Shown: positions 1 through 8,948 of the stretch, piece by piece | Numbering within the stretch: the stretch's first letter is position 1 | How the letters are laid out: each line of letters opens with the position of its first letter | From: Sphingomonas mucosissima | GTDB taxonomy: Bacteria; Pseudomonadota; Alphaproteobacteria; Sphingomonadales; Sphingomonadaceae | NCBI RefSeq assembly: GCF_002197665.1 | Contig: NZ_NBBJ01000001.1 | Coordinates: 310,001-374,000 of the forward strand | Length of the DNA stretch: 64,000 nucleotides | Direction: 5' to 3' | Notes under the pieces: generated by a model | What the model was told of the DNA's origin: nothing | Seen by the model: only the letters and a program-made list of their open reading frames with translations | The model's database searches: none | Position numbers and translations under genes: made by a program

Positions 1-25
1 ACGCGCAACGCTGATCCCGTCTGTC

Positions 26-46
26 ACCCCGGCCTTGTGCCGGGGT
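26..46. repeat. Extragenic palindrome (REP-like)
   Basis: The arms ACCCCGGC (26-33) and GCCGGGGT (39-46) pair perfectly around a 5-base loop. Flanking context (gtc before, ccag after) resembles the hairpins near 61.07 and 61.14 kb. It lies just downstream of radC and may also act as a weak terminator. Confidence 0.55.
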
Positions 47-110
47 CCAGCGGTCCGCGCACCCGTAGGTGCCGGAACAGGCCCAGCATGATGAAACCGG
101 CCAACCGTGC

Positions 111-803
111 TTACATCAGCCCCTTGGCGCGCAGGCTCACATGGCCGCTGGTGCCGATAATCAGATGATCGTGAACCGCGATTCCCATGCCTTTGCCGGC
201 ATCGATGATCGCGCGCGTGATATCGATGTCGGCGCGGCTGGGAGAAGGGTCGCCCGACGGGTGGTTGTGCACCAGAATGATCGCCGCCGATCCCAGGTCG
301 ATCGCGCGCCGGATCACTTCCCGCACATGAACTTGCGCCTGGTCGATCGAGCCTTCGCTCATCACTTCGTCACGGATCAGCATGTTGCGGCTGTTGAGAT
401 GAAGCACCCGGACCCGTTCGATGACGTGATGGGCCATGTCGGCGTGGAGATAATCGAGCAGCGCCTGCCAGTTGCCCAGCACCGGCCGGGCCGCCACCTC
501 CGCCTGCACCAGCCGGACCGCCGCCGCCTGCGCGATCTTGATCGCCGCGGCGCTGGTCTCGCCCATGCCCGGAACGCGCATCAGCGCCTCGGCGTCCGCA
601 GTCAGCAGCCCGCCAATGCCGCCGAACTCGCGCAGCAGCGCCTTGGCGAGCGGCTTCGTGTCGCGCCGCGGGATCGCCAGCGCGAGCAGATATTCGATCA
701 GCTCATGATCCAGGAGCGCCTCGCCGCCGCCCGAAAGCAGCCGGCTGCGCAGCCGCGCGCGATGGCCGTGGTTGTCGGTAGCGGCGGGATCGCTGTCGGC
801 CAT
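111..803 (-). CDS. radC: RadC family JAB-domain protein
   Basis: RadC-family protein, historically called a DNA repair protein although its biochemical role is unsettled. The N-terminal half holds a helix-hairpin-helix-like region (LMRVPGMGETSAAAIKIAQA). The C-terminal half is a JAB/MPN-like domain with the metal motif HNHPSGDPSPSRADID, so the metal ligands (two His and the Asp) are kept. An in-frame extension to 902 exists, but homology to the family begins near HRARLRSRLL, so I chose the ATG at 803, giving 230 aa, a usual length. It is divergent from the ydbH-like gene; the intergenic region of about 150 bp would hold both promoters. Confidence 0.93.
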   Translation of the reverse strand: MADSDPAATDNHGHRARLRSRLLSGGGEALLDHELIEYLLALAIPRRDTKPLAKALLREFGGIGGLLTADAEALMRVPGMGETSAAAIKIAQAAAVRLVQAEVAARPVLGNWQALLDYLHADMAHHVIERVRVLHLNSRNMLIRDEVMSEGSIDQAQVHVREVIRRAIDLGSAAIILVHNHPSGDPSPSRADIDITRAIIDAGKGMGIAVHDHLIIGTSGHVSLRAKGLM

Positions 804-956
804 CGAACACGTGGCTAAGCCGCAGGCGGGCATAGTGCAATCGTCTGACCTGGCGATCGGCGGGTCGAACGGGCGGGGTTCGGCGTGCGCCGCGGCTTTC
901 AACTGGCGCTGCCAGCCCTTAGGAGGATCGCCGTTCCGCGGTTCGGAAGGGTTGAG

Positions 957-3900
957 GTGGCGGTCGTAGAGGAGGAGAGGCGACCGCGTCGGGCTAATCG
1001 AGCGCGGATCTTGCTGGCGGTGCTCCTGGGCGTCGCCGCGCTGCTGGCCGCGCTCTGGTTCACCCGCGTTCCGATTGCGACGCGCTTCATCGACCGCAGC
1101 TTCGCCGCGAGCGGCGTAGAGGCGCGCTATCGCATCGAGGATCTTGGCCTCCGGTGGCAGCGGCTGACCGATGTGGTCATCGGAGATCCTCGCGATCCGG
1201 ATCTGGTGGCGGACTGGGTCGAGACCCGCCTTGCGATGGTCGGCGGAAAGCCAACGTTGACTGCGGTGCGTGCCGGCCGCGTTCGGCTACGCGGCTCCCT
1301 CACCGATGGGCGGCTTTCGCTAGGCGCGCTCGATCGCTTGATGCCGGCGCCCTCGGGCAAGCCCTTTGCCTTGCCACCAATCGATCTTTCCGTGGCGGAC
1401 GCGCGCATGCGGCTCAGCACAGCCATGGGCGTGATTGGGCTGCGGCTGAGCGGCAGGGGCCGCCTCGACGATGGCTTCCGTGGAACTCTGGCGGCGGTCA
1501 CCGAAAATATGAGCGTCGGCGGTTGCGCGCTTCGCCGGCCCACTGCGCTGCTGAACATCGCCGTGCGCGATGCTGCGCCGAAGATCACCGGCCCGGTGCG
1601 CGTGCGGGCACTAAGTTGCTCTGGTGTCGCCGTCGCCGCACCGGAGGCTCGGGTCGATGTGGCACTCGGCGCGGCGCTCGAACGGTGGGAGGGCTCTGCC
1701 GCGCTGCGGACCGGCGCGATCACGGGCGGGGCGGTTCAGCTTCGCAGCCTCGCGGGGCAAGTGAGCTTCACGGGAACGCCCGCGCGTACGGAGGGCGACG
1801 CGCAGGTGCGCGGCGAGGCGCTGAACGCGGCGCCGATCCGCGGCGGCGCGGTCCTTTTTGCCGGAACGTGGCGTGTTGCGGCGGGGCGCGCGCTCGCGGC
1901 CGGGCGGGTCGAGGGGCGTGACCTGGCGCTGGCGCCCCCATCGCGCGCGCGGCTGGTGCGGGCGGCTGACGGCGTAGCAGGGACACCGCTGGCGCCGCTC
2001 GCCGCCGCGGCCACGCGCGCTGCAGCAACGGCTGCGGAAAGGTTCGACCTCGCCGGTGAAATGGCGATCGGCACTGCCGCTGGACGCCCGCTTCTGACCA
2101 TGCGGCAGATGACGCTCCATGCCGCATCGGGCGCATCGGTCAGCTTCGGCGATGGCGCGGGACTGGTGCTCGGCGAGAAGGCTGGCCTGCGCGCTGAAGG
2201 GGCGCTGCGTTTTGGCGGTGGCGGGCTGCCGACCGGGCGCGTCGAGCTGGTGCAATCGCGTGTCGGCGGTCCCGTGAGCGGAACCGTCAGCCTCGCGCGC
2301 TACGCCGCCGGCACCGCCAGCCTGGAGATCACGCCCGCGCGTTTCGCCTTCGCGCCCGCAGGCGATTGGCGCCTCACCACCGTGGCGACGATCACCGGCC
2401 CACTGGGGGGCAGCGGCAGCGTGGAGGCGCTCCGCATCCCGCTGGACGTACGCGCGAACCATGCCGGGATCATGGTCGACCCGTCCTGCGTGCCGGCGAG
2501 CTTTCGTGCGCTGAGCATTTCGGGGCTTCGCCTCCGCCCCGCACAGCTGACGCTCTGCCCGCTGGGCGGCGGGCTGGTGCGGGTGGCCGGCGGGCGGCTG
2601 GATGGCGGGGTGCAGATTGAGGGCGCCCGCCTCGCCGGGGCGCTCGGCGGGTCGCCGCTCACCCTCGCGCTGGCGGATGCGCGATGGCGGCATGCCGAGG
2701 CAGACTTTGCCCTGGCCGGGGTGTCGGCGCGGCTTGGCCGGCCGGGCAGCGTGACGCGGCTGGATTTCGGCCGCCTTCAAGGCCGCATGGTGGGTGGGGC
2801 GGCGATCGCAGGCACGTTCGCGGAAGGCGCCGGGCAGGTCGGCAATGTGCCATTGCTGCTGTCGGGTGCGCAGGGCGGCTGGCGCTTTGTCGACAACATC
2901 CTCACGCTGTCGGGCGGGCTGACCGTAGCCGATGCCGCCGCAAGCCCCCGCTTCACGCCGCTGAGCGGGCGTGATGTGTCGCTGCAACTCGCCGGCAATG
3001 TGATCAATGCCAAAGGCACGCTGTTCGAACCCGCCAAGGGCGTGAGGGTGGCGGAGGTGACGATTCGCCACGCGCTCGCCACGGGGGCAGGCGCGGCGCA
3101 TCTCGCTGTTCCCGGCATCACTTTCGGCGACGGGTTTCAGCCGGAGGAGCTGACCCGGCTGACCTATGGTGTCATCGCGGACGTTCGCGGGACGGTGCGG
3201 GGTCGCGGCGACATCGCCTGGACGCCTGATGGCGTCACGTCGCGCGGGACATTCGGTACCGACAACACCGATCTCGCCGCGGCCTTCGGCCCGGTCCGCG
3301 GCATCAAGGGCGAGGTACATTTCGCCGACCTGCTGGCGCTCGAATCGGCGCCGGGCCAGATCGCCACCGTCGCCGAGATCAACCCCGGCGTGCCGGTAAC
3401 GGATGGCAGGATAGAATATCAGCTGCTGCGCGATCTGCGCATCGCGGTGAAGGGTGGCCGCTGGCCCTTTGGTGGCGGCACCCTGACGCTACAGCCCACG
3501 CTCCTCGACTTCTCCTCCCCGCAGGAGCGTCATCTCACCTTCCGCGCCGACGGGGTGGAGGTCCGCCAGTTCCTTCAGCAGTTCGACTTCAAGAATCTGG
3601 ATGCGACCGGCGTGTTCGATGGCGAGCTGCCGATGATCTTCGATCAGTCCGGCGGCCGGATCGAGAATGGCCGGCTCGTTGTGCGCGAGGGCGGGGGGAC
3701 GCTGGCCTATCTGGGAGAGCTGACGAAAGAGGATCTGGGCACCTGGGGCAACATCGCATTCCAGGCGCTGCGGTCGCTGCGTTATCGCAATCTTGAGCTG
3801 GTGATGAACGGCCCGCTGGCCGGCGACATGGTCACGGAGGTGCGCTTCGCCGGCGTGAGCCAGGGGGAGGGCGCCAAGTCCAATTTCCTGGTCCGTCGCC

Positions 3901-4088
3901 TGCAAAGGCTGCCGTTCGTGTTCAACATCCGCATCCAGGCGCCGTTCCGCAGCCTGATCGACACGGCCGCGTCCTTTTACGATCCCAAACGGCTGGTCGA
4001 GCGCAATCTGCCGGCGCTGCTGGAGGAGCAGAACAAGCGCGCGGCGCCACCGACCATTCAGCCCCCCGCAAGCGAGAATATGCCATGA
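957..4088 (+). CDS. ydbH: YdbH-like AsmA-superfamily envelope protein
   Basis: Large protein of about 1043 aa with one N-terminal membrane anchor (ILLAVLLGVAALLAALWF) and a long beta-rich periplasmic part. Its C-terminal region matches the YdbH/dicarboxylate-transport domain type. In E. coli YdbH is one of three redundant AsmA-like proteins (with TamB and YhdP) implicated in moving phospholipids to the outer membrane. I chose GTG 957 because GGAAGG (945-950) sits 6 bases upstream; the AGGAGG at 921 is too far away. The identification rests largely on the next two genes, which match ynbE and ydbL; the ATGA overlap with ynbE indicates translational coupling. Confidence 0.85.
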   Translation: MAVVEEERRPRRANRARILLAVLLGVAALLAALWFTRVPIATRFIDRSFAASGVEARYRIEDLGLRWQRLTDVVIGDPRDPDLVADWVETRLAMVGGKPTLTAVRAGRVRLRGSLTDGRLSLGALDRLMPAPSGKPFALPPIDLSVADARMRLSTAMGVIGLRLSGRGRLDDGFRGTLAAVTENMSVGGCALRRPTALLNIAVRDAAPKITGPVRVRALSCSGVAVAAPEARVDVALGAALERWEGSAALRTGAITGGAVQLRSLAGQVSFTGTPARTEGDAQVRGEALNAAPIRGGAVLFAGTWRVAAGRALAAGRVEGRDLALAPPSRARLVRAADGVAGTPLAPLAAAATRAAATAAERFDLAGEMAIGTAAGRPLLTMRQMTLHAASGASVSFGDGAGLVLGEKAGLRAEGALRFGGGGLPTGRVELVQSRVGGPVSGTVSLARYAAGTASLEITPARFAFAPAGDWRLTTVATITGPLGGSGSVEALRIPLDVRANHAGIMVDPSCVPASFRALSISGLRLRPAQLTLCPLGGGLVRVAGGRLDGGVQIEGARLAGALGGSPLTLALADARWRHAEADFALAGVSARLGRPGSVTRLDFGRLQGRMVGGAAIAGTFAEGAGQVGNVPLLLSGAQGGWRFVDNILTLSGGLTVADAAASPRFTPLSGRDVSLQLAGNVINAKGTLFEPAKGVRVAEVTIRHALATGAGAAHLAVPGITFGDGFQPEELTRLTYGVIADVRGTVRGRGDIAWTPDGVTSRGTFGTDNTDLAAAFGPVRGIKGEVHFADLLALESAPGQIATVAEINPGVPVTDGRIEYQLLRDLRIAVKGGRWPFGGGTLTLQPTLLDFSSPQERHLTFRADGVEVRQFLQQFDFKNLDATGVFDGELPMIFDQSGGRIENGRLVVREGGGTLAYLGELTKEDLGTWGNIAFQALRSLRYRNLELVMNGPLAGDMVTEVRFAGVSQGEGAKSNFLVRRLQRLPFVFNIRIQAPFRSLIDTAASFYDPKRLVERNLPALLEEQNKRAAPPTIQPPASENMP

Positions 4089-4306
4089 GCGAAACATTGA
4101 CGAAGCATCAGGGGCGCACGATTTCTGCGATGGTGAAGAGGGCGGTGGTGATCGGTCTGGGTCTGGCAAGCGGTGCGTGCGTGAACGTTTCCGCGCCGGA
4201 CAAGCCGATCGTGATCAATCTCAACATCAGCGTGACGCAGGAAGTGGTGTATCGCCTCGACAATGAGGCGAAGTCGCTGATCAAGCAGAATCCGGGAATT
4301 TTCTAA
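4085..4306 (+). CDS. ynbE: YnbE-like outer-membrane lipoprotein
   Basis: Small lipoprotein partner of YdbH. The hydrophobic stretch VVIGLGLASGAC ends in a lipobox whose Cys would be lipidated, followed by the family-typical segment KPIVINLNISVTQEVVYRLD. ATG 4085 overlaps the ydbH stop (ATGA). An internal ATG at 4130 would place the signal peptide directly at the N terminus and may be the real start. In E. coli YnbE forms a beta-strand-augmented complex with YdbH that spans the periplasm. It overlaps ydbL by TAATG. Confidence 0.85.
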   Translation: MSETLTKHQGRTISAMVKRAVVIGLGLASGACVNVSAPDKPIVINLNISVTQEVVYRLDNEAKSLIKQNPGIF

Positions 4307-4689
4307 TGATGACGAAGAAGGCGATGCTGATGGCGGTTGGGGCGCTCGCCTTGACCGGTATGTCCGCCGCAGTCTGGGCGCAGCGTGATCCGGCCTATGC
4401 CGCCGCGCGTTCGGCGGGCCAGGTGGGCGAGCAGCCCGACGGCTATCTGGGCGTGGTCGGCGCTGGCGGCGCAGAGCTGCGCGCGTTGGTCAACGCGATC
4501 AACATTCAGCGCAAGGCTGCCTACACGCAAAAGGCGCAGGCCTCCGGCGCGACGGTGGAGCAGCTGGCATTCACCAGCGGCTGCAACCTCATTCAGCAGA
4601 CCGCGCCGGGAGAGAAGTATCGCACCCCGTCGGGCGAATGGGCGACTCGCGGCGCTGGTGCGCCGACGCGCGACCCGCGCTGCGTCTGA
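4306..4689 (+). CDS. ydbL: YdbL family periplasmic protein (DUF1318)
   Basis: A 127-aa secreted protein with a signal peptide ending near AAVWAQ. The mature part is a DUF1318/YdbL domain: repeated small residues and a conserved centre (QPDGYLGVVG, AINIQRKAAYTQKAQ). In E. coli YdbL acts as a chaperone-like regulator of the YdbH-YnbE assembly. Its start overlaps the ynbE stop by one base, so the three genes are one transcription unit. Two adjacent ATGs (4306, 4309) are possible starts. Confidence 0.87.
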   Translation: MMTKKAMLMAVGALALTGMSAAVWAQRDPAYAAARSAGQVGEQPDGYLGVVGAGGAELRALVNAINIQRKAAYTQKAQASGATVEQLAFTSGCNLIQQTAPGEKYRTPSGEWATRGAGAPTRDPRCV

Positions 4690-4993
4690 TCGTCAGGCGA
4701 CGCGTCGGCTCGCGGCGTCGCGCAAGCGCCGCCTGACGCGTCGTTGCACTTGGCCACAGGCGTCACGAGCGTTTGCCCCAGCACTATTCACTCGCGGATG
4801 GCTCGTGACATCAACGCGGTTGCAGGCCCCAGTCCCGCGGCCGAAACGCTGACCTTCCAGTCCTTTCGCCAGTGTGACGGAAGGTTGCGCAAGTGTTGAC
4901 ACCCCCCAACCCCCCGGCTAACCGGACGGCGCCTTGGCGGGCTCGCCACTTGGCTTCCATGCGCCTGCCCAAAGACACTTGGGGGACGCGTGG
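4690..4993. other. Intergenic region between ydbL and atpI
   Basis: No convincing gene. A long hairpin follows ydbL: GTCAGGCG at 4692-4699 pairs with CGCCTGAC at 4730-4737, with further internal pairing but no T-run. TTGACA at 4896-4901 could be a -35 box; the sequence 17 bases downstream (TAACCG at 4919) is a poor -10, so an atpI promoter here is only a suggestion. Confidence 0.4.
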
Positions 4994-5311
4994 ATGGCAG
5001 AAAACGAGCCCGGACCAGACACCCTCGGCACCGATGCACGCCTTACCTCGCTCGAAGAGCGGTTAAAGGCGGCGCAGGCGGACGAGGCGCACCGGGCAGG
5101 GGCGGGCAAGGCGGAATCTGATGGCGGTTATCGCCTCGGAAACCGCGTTTTGGCCGAACTGATCGGGGGAATGGTCGGCGGCGCGCTGATCGGTTGGGTG
5201 ATCGACCGATTCGCGGGTACGCAGCCCTGGGGTCTGCTCGTGATGCTCGCCCTCGGGACGATCGTCGCGTTCAGAAACATCATTCGGATTTCTAGTCAGC
5301 GCCCGAAGTAA
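4994..5311 (+). CDS. atpI: ATP synthase protein I (AtpI)
   Basis: Accessory protein encoded just before the F0 genes, thought to help c-ring assembly. It has an acidic, coiled N-terminal half (LTSLEERLKAAQADEA) and two membrane helices (ELIGGMVGGALIGWVIDRFAG and WGLLVMLALGTIVAFRNII), the family pattern. ATG 4994 has a purine-rich GGGGGA site upstream; an extension to 4934 is open but not expected. A hairpin overlaps its stop codon and separates it from atpB. Confidence 0.9.
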   Translation: MAENEPGPDTLGTDARLTSLEERLKAAQADEAHRAGAGKAESDGGYRLGNRVLAELIGGMVGGALIGWVIDRFAGTQPWGLLVMLALGTIVAFRNIIRISSQRPK

Positions 5312-5322
5312 GATCGGGCGCT
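5298..5322 (+). terminator. Hairpin (attenuator-like) between atpI and atpB
   Basis: Perfect 9-bp stem: AGCGCCCGA at 5298-5306 and TCGGGCGCT at 5314-5322, loop of seven bases containing the atpI stop codon, then TTCGTTAAG. It looks like a partial terminator inside the operon and could lower or separate atpI expression relative to atpB. Confidence 0.55.
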
Positions 5323-5341
5323 TTCGTTAAGGGAAACAGGC

Positions 5342-6130
5342 GTGGCGGAAGGCGGCGGCAAGATCGATCCGATGCACCAGTTCCTGGTTGAGCCGTTGTT
5401 CGGCACCCAGGACTGGCAGATTGCCGGCTACAACATCGCCTTCACCAATTCGGCGATGTGGATGGCGGTGGCGGCAGTGGGGCTGATCGCCTTCATGGCG
5501 CTCGGCACCAAGGGCAAGCTGATCCCGACGCGTGGCCAGGTGATGGTCGAAAGCGTGGTGCGCTTCATCGACAACATGCTTGCGTCGAACATCGGGCCGG
5601 AGGGGAAGCGCTACGTTCCCTACGTCTTCTCGCTGTTCATGTTCATCCTGTTCGCCAACGTCCTCGGCCTGATGCCGCTCGGCGTCCTCGGCGTGCATCC
5701 GTTCACTTTCACCAGCCACTTCACGATCACCGGCATTCTCGCGATCTTGAGCTTCGCGATCGTTCTGGTGGTTGGCTTCTGGCGCCATGGCCTACACTTC
5801 TTCAGCCTGTTCGTGCCGCATGGCACGCCCTGGTGGCTGCTGCCGGTCATTCCGCTGATCGAGTTCGTCTCGTTCATGGTGCGCCCGTTCAGCCTCGGCC
5901 TGCGACTCTTCGTGGCCATGACGGCCGGCCACGTCCTGCTGAAGGTGCTGGCGGGCTTCGTGATCAACGCCGGTAACGCTAGCGCCGGGATCGGCCTGCT
6001 GGTCGGTATTCCCTCCTTCGGCCTGATGGTCGGCATTTCGGCGCTTGAGCTGCTGGTCGCCGGTATCCAGGCTTATGTCTTCGCGCTGTTGACCTCGCTG
6101 TATCTGAACGACGCGGTCAATCTGCACTAA
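5342..6130 (+). CDS. atpB: F0F1 ATP synthase subunit a
   Basis: Membrane subunit forming the proton half-channels next to the c ring; 262 aa with five to six hydrophobic helices. The essential helix carrying the conserved Arg is visible as MVRPFSLGLRLFVAMTAGH, followed by the conserved C-terminal helices. The start is GTG 5342 (reads VAEGGGKIDPMHQF). It is the second gene of the atpI-B-E-F'-F cluster; the F1 genes are not in this window, as usual for alphaproteobacteria. Confidence 0.96.
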   Translation: MAEGGGKIDPMHQFLVEPLFGTQDWQIAGYNIAFTNSAMWMAVAAVGLIAFMALGTKGKLIPTRGQVMVESVVRFIDNMLASNIGPEGKRYVPYVFSLFMFILFANVLGLMPLGVLGVHPFTFTSHFTITGILAILSFAIVLVVGFWRHGLHFFSLFVPHGTPWWLLPVIPLIEFVSFMVRPFSLGLRLFVAMTAGHVLLKVLAGFVINAGNASAGIGLLVGIPSFGLMVGISALELLVAGIQAYVFALLTSLYLNDAVNLH

Positions 6131-6180
6131 GTCTCGTATTGTTCAATCCAACCATCTGATTTTGATAGGGAGTTACTGAA

Positions 6181-6408
6181 ATGGACGCAGAAGCCGCAAA
6201 GCTGCTCGGCGCCGGTCTGGCCGCGATTGGCGCGGGCCTCGCCTCGCTCGGCGTGGGCAACGTGTTCGGCAAGTTCCTTGAGGGCGCGCTGCGCAATCCG
6301 GGTGCCGCTGATGCGCAGCAGGGCCGTCTCTTCATCGGTTTCGCCGGTGCCGAGCTTCTCGGTCTGCTCTCGTTCGTCGTGGCGATGATCCTCGTTTTCG
6401 TCGCCTAA
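6181..6408 (+). CDS. atpE: F0F1 ATP synthase subunit c
   Basis: 75-aa proteolipid hairpin forming the rotor ring. Helix 1 has the glycine/alanine repeat (GAGLAAIGAGLASLGVG), the polar loop reads ALRNPGA, and helix 2 carries the proton-binding carboxylate Glu58 in FAGAELLGLL. The residues around Glu58 lack an obvious sodium-binding signature, so proton coupling is expected. It is followed by a 107-bp spacer with a large inverted repeat before atpF'. Confidence 0.97.
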   Translation: MDAEAAKLLGAGLAAIGAGLASLGVGNVFGKFLEGALRNPGAADAQQGRLFIGFAGAELLGLLSFVVAMILVFVA

Positions 6409-6426
6409 CACGATACGGATCCTCCG

Positions 6427-6494
6427 CCGTTCGCGCGGCCCCATCCCATCCCGCTCGACATTGAGCGTTGATCGGGTGGCGCAGGCGCGAACGG
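6427..6494 (+). promoter_or_regulatory. Inverted repeat between atpE and atpF'
   Basis: CCGTTCGCGC (6427-6436) and GCGCGAACGG (6485-6494) are perfect 10-base complements about 48 bases apart. They would fold the whole spacer into one stem-loop in the mRNA. Such a structure could stabilise the c-subunit message or act as a processing site. Confidence 0.5.
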
Positions 6495-6515
6495 ACGGGA
6501 GGTTAAGGGTTTAAG

Positions 6516-7010
6516 ATGCCTCAGATCTCCCAACTTGCCGCAACCTGGGCGTCGCAGCTGTTCTGGCTGGTCGTCACCTTTGGCGTCGTGTTCTTCGTCG
6601 TGGGCCGCGGCATGCTGCCCAAGGTGCAGAAGACGATCGACGCGCGCGATCATTCGATTGCCGCGGATCTCGCCGCTGCTTCGGCGGCGCGTGACGAAGC
6701 CGACAAGGTTGAGGCGGACTGGCGCGTGCGCGACCAGGCCAACCGCGAAAAGGCTCAGGCGCTCGTCGCCGAGGCACGCCAGCGTGCGGCCAAGGCGAGC
6801 GAAGCAACGCTGAACGCCGCGGGCGAGGAGCAGGCCGCACGGATCGCGGCGGCTGAGGCAGATATCAAGGCAGCCACCCAGCGCGCGCTCGACGAGATCG
6901 AGGCGGTTGCGGCGGAAGCCACGCAGGACATCGTGGCACGCGTCTCGGGCGTGCAGGTGTCGGCGGACGAAGCAAGGGGCGCCGTGAAGGCGGCGATGGC
7001 ACATGGCTGA
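6516..7010 (+). CDS. atpF': F0F1 ATP synthase subunit b'
   Basis: Peripheral-stalk subunit of the b' type found in photosynthetic and alphaproteobacterial enzymes. 164 aa: one N-terminal membrane helix (LFWLVVTFGVVFFVVGRGMLP) and then a long charged coiled coil reaching toward F1. Its end overlaps the next b gene by 8 bp. Having b and b' together implies a heterodimeric stalk. Confidence 0.92.
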   Translation: MPQISQLAATWASQLFWLVVTFGVVFFVVGRGMLPKVQKTIDARDHSIAADLAAASAARDEADKVEADWRVRDQANREKAQALVAEARQRAAKASEATLNAAGEEQAARIAAAEADIKAATQRALDEIEAVAAEATQDIVARVSGVQVSADEARGAVKAAMAHG

Positions 7011-7650
7011 GTTCATCATCCTGAGTGCCGCGGCTGGCGGCTCCGCCCAGGTGGCGCAGAATCTCGCGCATGCTGCTGAAGCAGAGGGCATGACCGCCGA
7101 GGGCACCGAAGCGCTGAGCACCAGTATCGCTGAGGGTGGCCCCGACCATCACGTCGATCCGGCGTTGCTGGGCTTGAACGGCACCGTTTGGGTGTCGCTG
7201 GCGATGATCGTGCTCCTCGCGATCCTGGTCTGGAAGAAAGTCCCGGCGTTGATCGTCGGCGGGCTGGATCGCCAGATCGCCGACATCCGGCGCCAGCTCG
7301 ACGAAGCCAAGGCGCTGCGGGCTGAAGCCGAGGCGCTTCGCGACGAATATGCGCGCAAGATCGCCGATGCGGAGAAGTCGGCCGGCGAAATGGCGGCGCA
7401 GGCCAATCACGAGGCCGAAGAGATCATCGCAAAGGCCAAGGCTGACGCGGATGAGCTCGTTTTCCGCCGTGGCAAGATGGCCGAGGACAAGATCGCGGCC
7501 GCCGAACGCGCCGCTCTCAACGAAGTGCGTGCTACCGCTGCCACAGCTGCCGCGAATGCCGCAGCGGCGCTGATCGCGGAGCGCCACGGCGCAGAGGCTG
7601 ATCGCGCGCTGATCAACCGCACGATTGCGGGCATCGGCCGCCCGAACTGA
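7003..7650 (+). CDS. atpF: F0F1 ATP synthase subunit b
   Basis: 215-aa second stalk subunit. It is longer than usual at the N terminus: about 55 residues rich in Ala/Glu/His precede the membrane helix (VWVSLAMIVLLAILVWKKVPALI). The rest is a heptad-like charged coiled coil (LDEAKALRAEAEALRDEYARK). It is last in the operon and followed by a good terminator. ATG 7003 lies inside atpF' and implies coupling. Confidence 0.92.
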   Translation: MAEFIILSAAAGGSAQVAQNLAHAAEAEGMTAEGTEALSTSIAEGGPDHHVDPALLGLNGTVWVSLAMIVLLAILVWKKVPALIVGGLDRQIADIRRQLDEAKALRAEAEALRDEYARKIADAEKSAGEMAAQANHEAEEIIAKAKADADELVFRRGKMAEDKIAAAERAALNEVRATAATAAANAAAALIAERHGAEADRALINRTIAGIGRPN

Positions 7651-7672
7651 TCGAAACGTCCTGGTTCACGAA

Positions 7673-7704
7673 ACGGCCGTGCTCCCCGGAGTGCGGCCGT
7701 TTTG
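7673..7704. terminator. Bidirectional rho-independent terminator
   Basis: ACGGCCG (7673-7679) pairs with CGGCCGT (7694-7700), with inner pairing CTCC/GGAG, then TTTTGTTG. It lies between the convergent atpF and AI-2E transporter genes and could serve both. Confidence 0.8.
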
Positions 7705-7737
7705 TTGTGAAGGAACTGCGCCGAACACGCGCAGGAG

Positions 7738-8751
7738 TCAGGCGGACGATCGCTGCATGTCATCGTTCAACCAGAGCACCCGCACCAGCACGAATGCCGC
7801 CACCGTCAGTGGCCCGCCCAACAGCACACCGACCGGTCCGAACAGGCCGCCGAAGAGAAAGATTGAGAACAGCGTCACCGCCGGGGGGATCGAGACCGAT
7901 TTGCGCATGATCAGCGGCTCCATCACATTCCCTTCGGCTTGCTGGATGATCAGGTAGAAGCCCGCGGTGATCGCCGCCGTCTCGACACCCATCGTCATCG
8001 CGATCAGCACCCCAGGAATCGCCGCGACGATCGGGCCAACCAGCGGCACGAACTCGAGCAACCCGGCGATCAGGCCCAGCGCAAGCGCGGAAGGCACACC
8101 GATCAGCGTCAGGCCAACGGCGGTAACGACGCCGACCACTGCCATCAACACCATCTGCCCCAACAGCCAGCTCCGCAGCGACTGACCCGTCGCGTCCAGT
8201 GCGCGTGCGGTCCGTTCGCGGGCGTCGTCGGGCAGGAGCCGCAAGGCGCCGGCGCGGTAGGTGGCGGGGTTCGCCGCAAGGTAAAGCCCGCCCAGAACGG
8301 CCAGGACGAGGCCTGTGGCGACGCTGGTAACGATGCTCAAGGCGCTTTGCACAACGCCAGCGATGGTGGAGCCTTGCGGCGCGAATCGCTCCACCATTCC
8401 GTCCACCCGATCAGCGCCAATCTGGTCAACGAGGTTCGACCAGGCGCCGGGCAGGGCCTCTGCAAGATCGCTGAACTGGATGGCCATCTGCTGTCCGAAC
8501 AGGATGAAGACGCCTGCCACCACGATCGTGATCAGCCCGGTGGCCACGGCCAGGGCGAGATTGTCACCGATGGGCAGAACACGCTGAAGCCCCTCCGCCG
8601 AGCCGCGCAGGATCACCGCGACTACGATGGCTGCAAACAATAGCAACGCTGCGTCGCGCAGGTGCCAGATGAGCAGCGCAAGTGCGATCAAGGCGATCGC
8701 GACCAGCGATTTCAGGGCGAACTCGGCAATGGCAGGGCGGTCGATCTGCAT
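7738..8751 (-). CDS. AI-2E family transporter (PerM-like permease)
   Basis: About 337-aa polytopic membrane protein of the AI-2E/PerM (UPF0118) family. Two N-terminal helices are followed by a long soluble loop (LAEALPGAWSNLVDQIG) and about five to six further helices, including the conserved segment LLEFVPLVGPIVAAIPGVLIA and the C-terminal FGPVGVLLGGPLTVAAFVLV. Substrates in this family vary (autoinducer export, cation antiport) and cannot be read from sequence. I chose the ATG at 8751 (MQIDRPAIAEFAL) over 8784. It converges with the atp operon. Confidence 0.88.
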   Translation of the reverse strand: MQIDRPAIAEFALKSLVAIALIALALLIWHLRDAALLLFAAIVVAVILRGSAEGLQRVLPIGDNLALAVATGLITIVVAGVFILFGQQMAIQFSDLAEALPGAWSNLVDQIGADRVDGMVERFAPQGSTIAGVVQSALSIVTSVATGLVLAVLGGLYLAANPATYRAGALRLLPDDARERTARALDATGQSLRSWLLGQMVLMAVVGVVTAVGLTLIGVPSALALGLIAGLLEFVPLVGPIVAAIPGVLIAMTMGVETAAITAGFYLIIQQAEGNVMEPLIMRKSVSIPPAVTLFSIFLFGGLFGPVGVLLGGPLTVAAFVLVRVLWLNDDMQRSSA

Positions 8752-8948
8752 ATCGCGCTCAGCCGACCGGGCGCTGAAGGTCAAAGGCGCAAAGGCCGGG
8801 CGGTGCTGCGATCCGGTAAATCATGCCTGTCGAACGCCGCCGAGCGCCGCAATGTTGCGCGAACCGGTGATGTTCTGCCGGTCGGGCTGCTCAAGCAGCT
8901 TGTTGCAAGCGGGTTCCCGGCACGCGTGCAAGTGCTAGGAGGCGCGGG

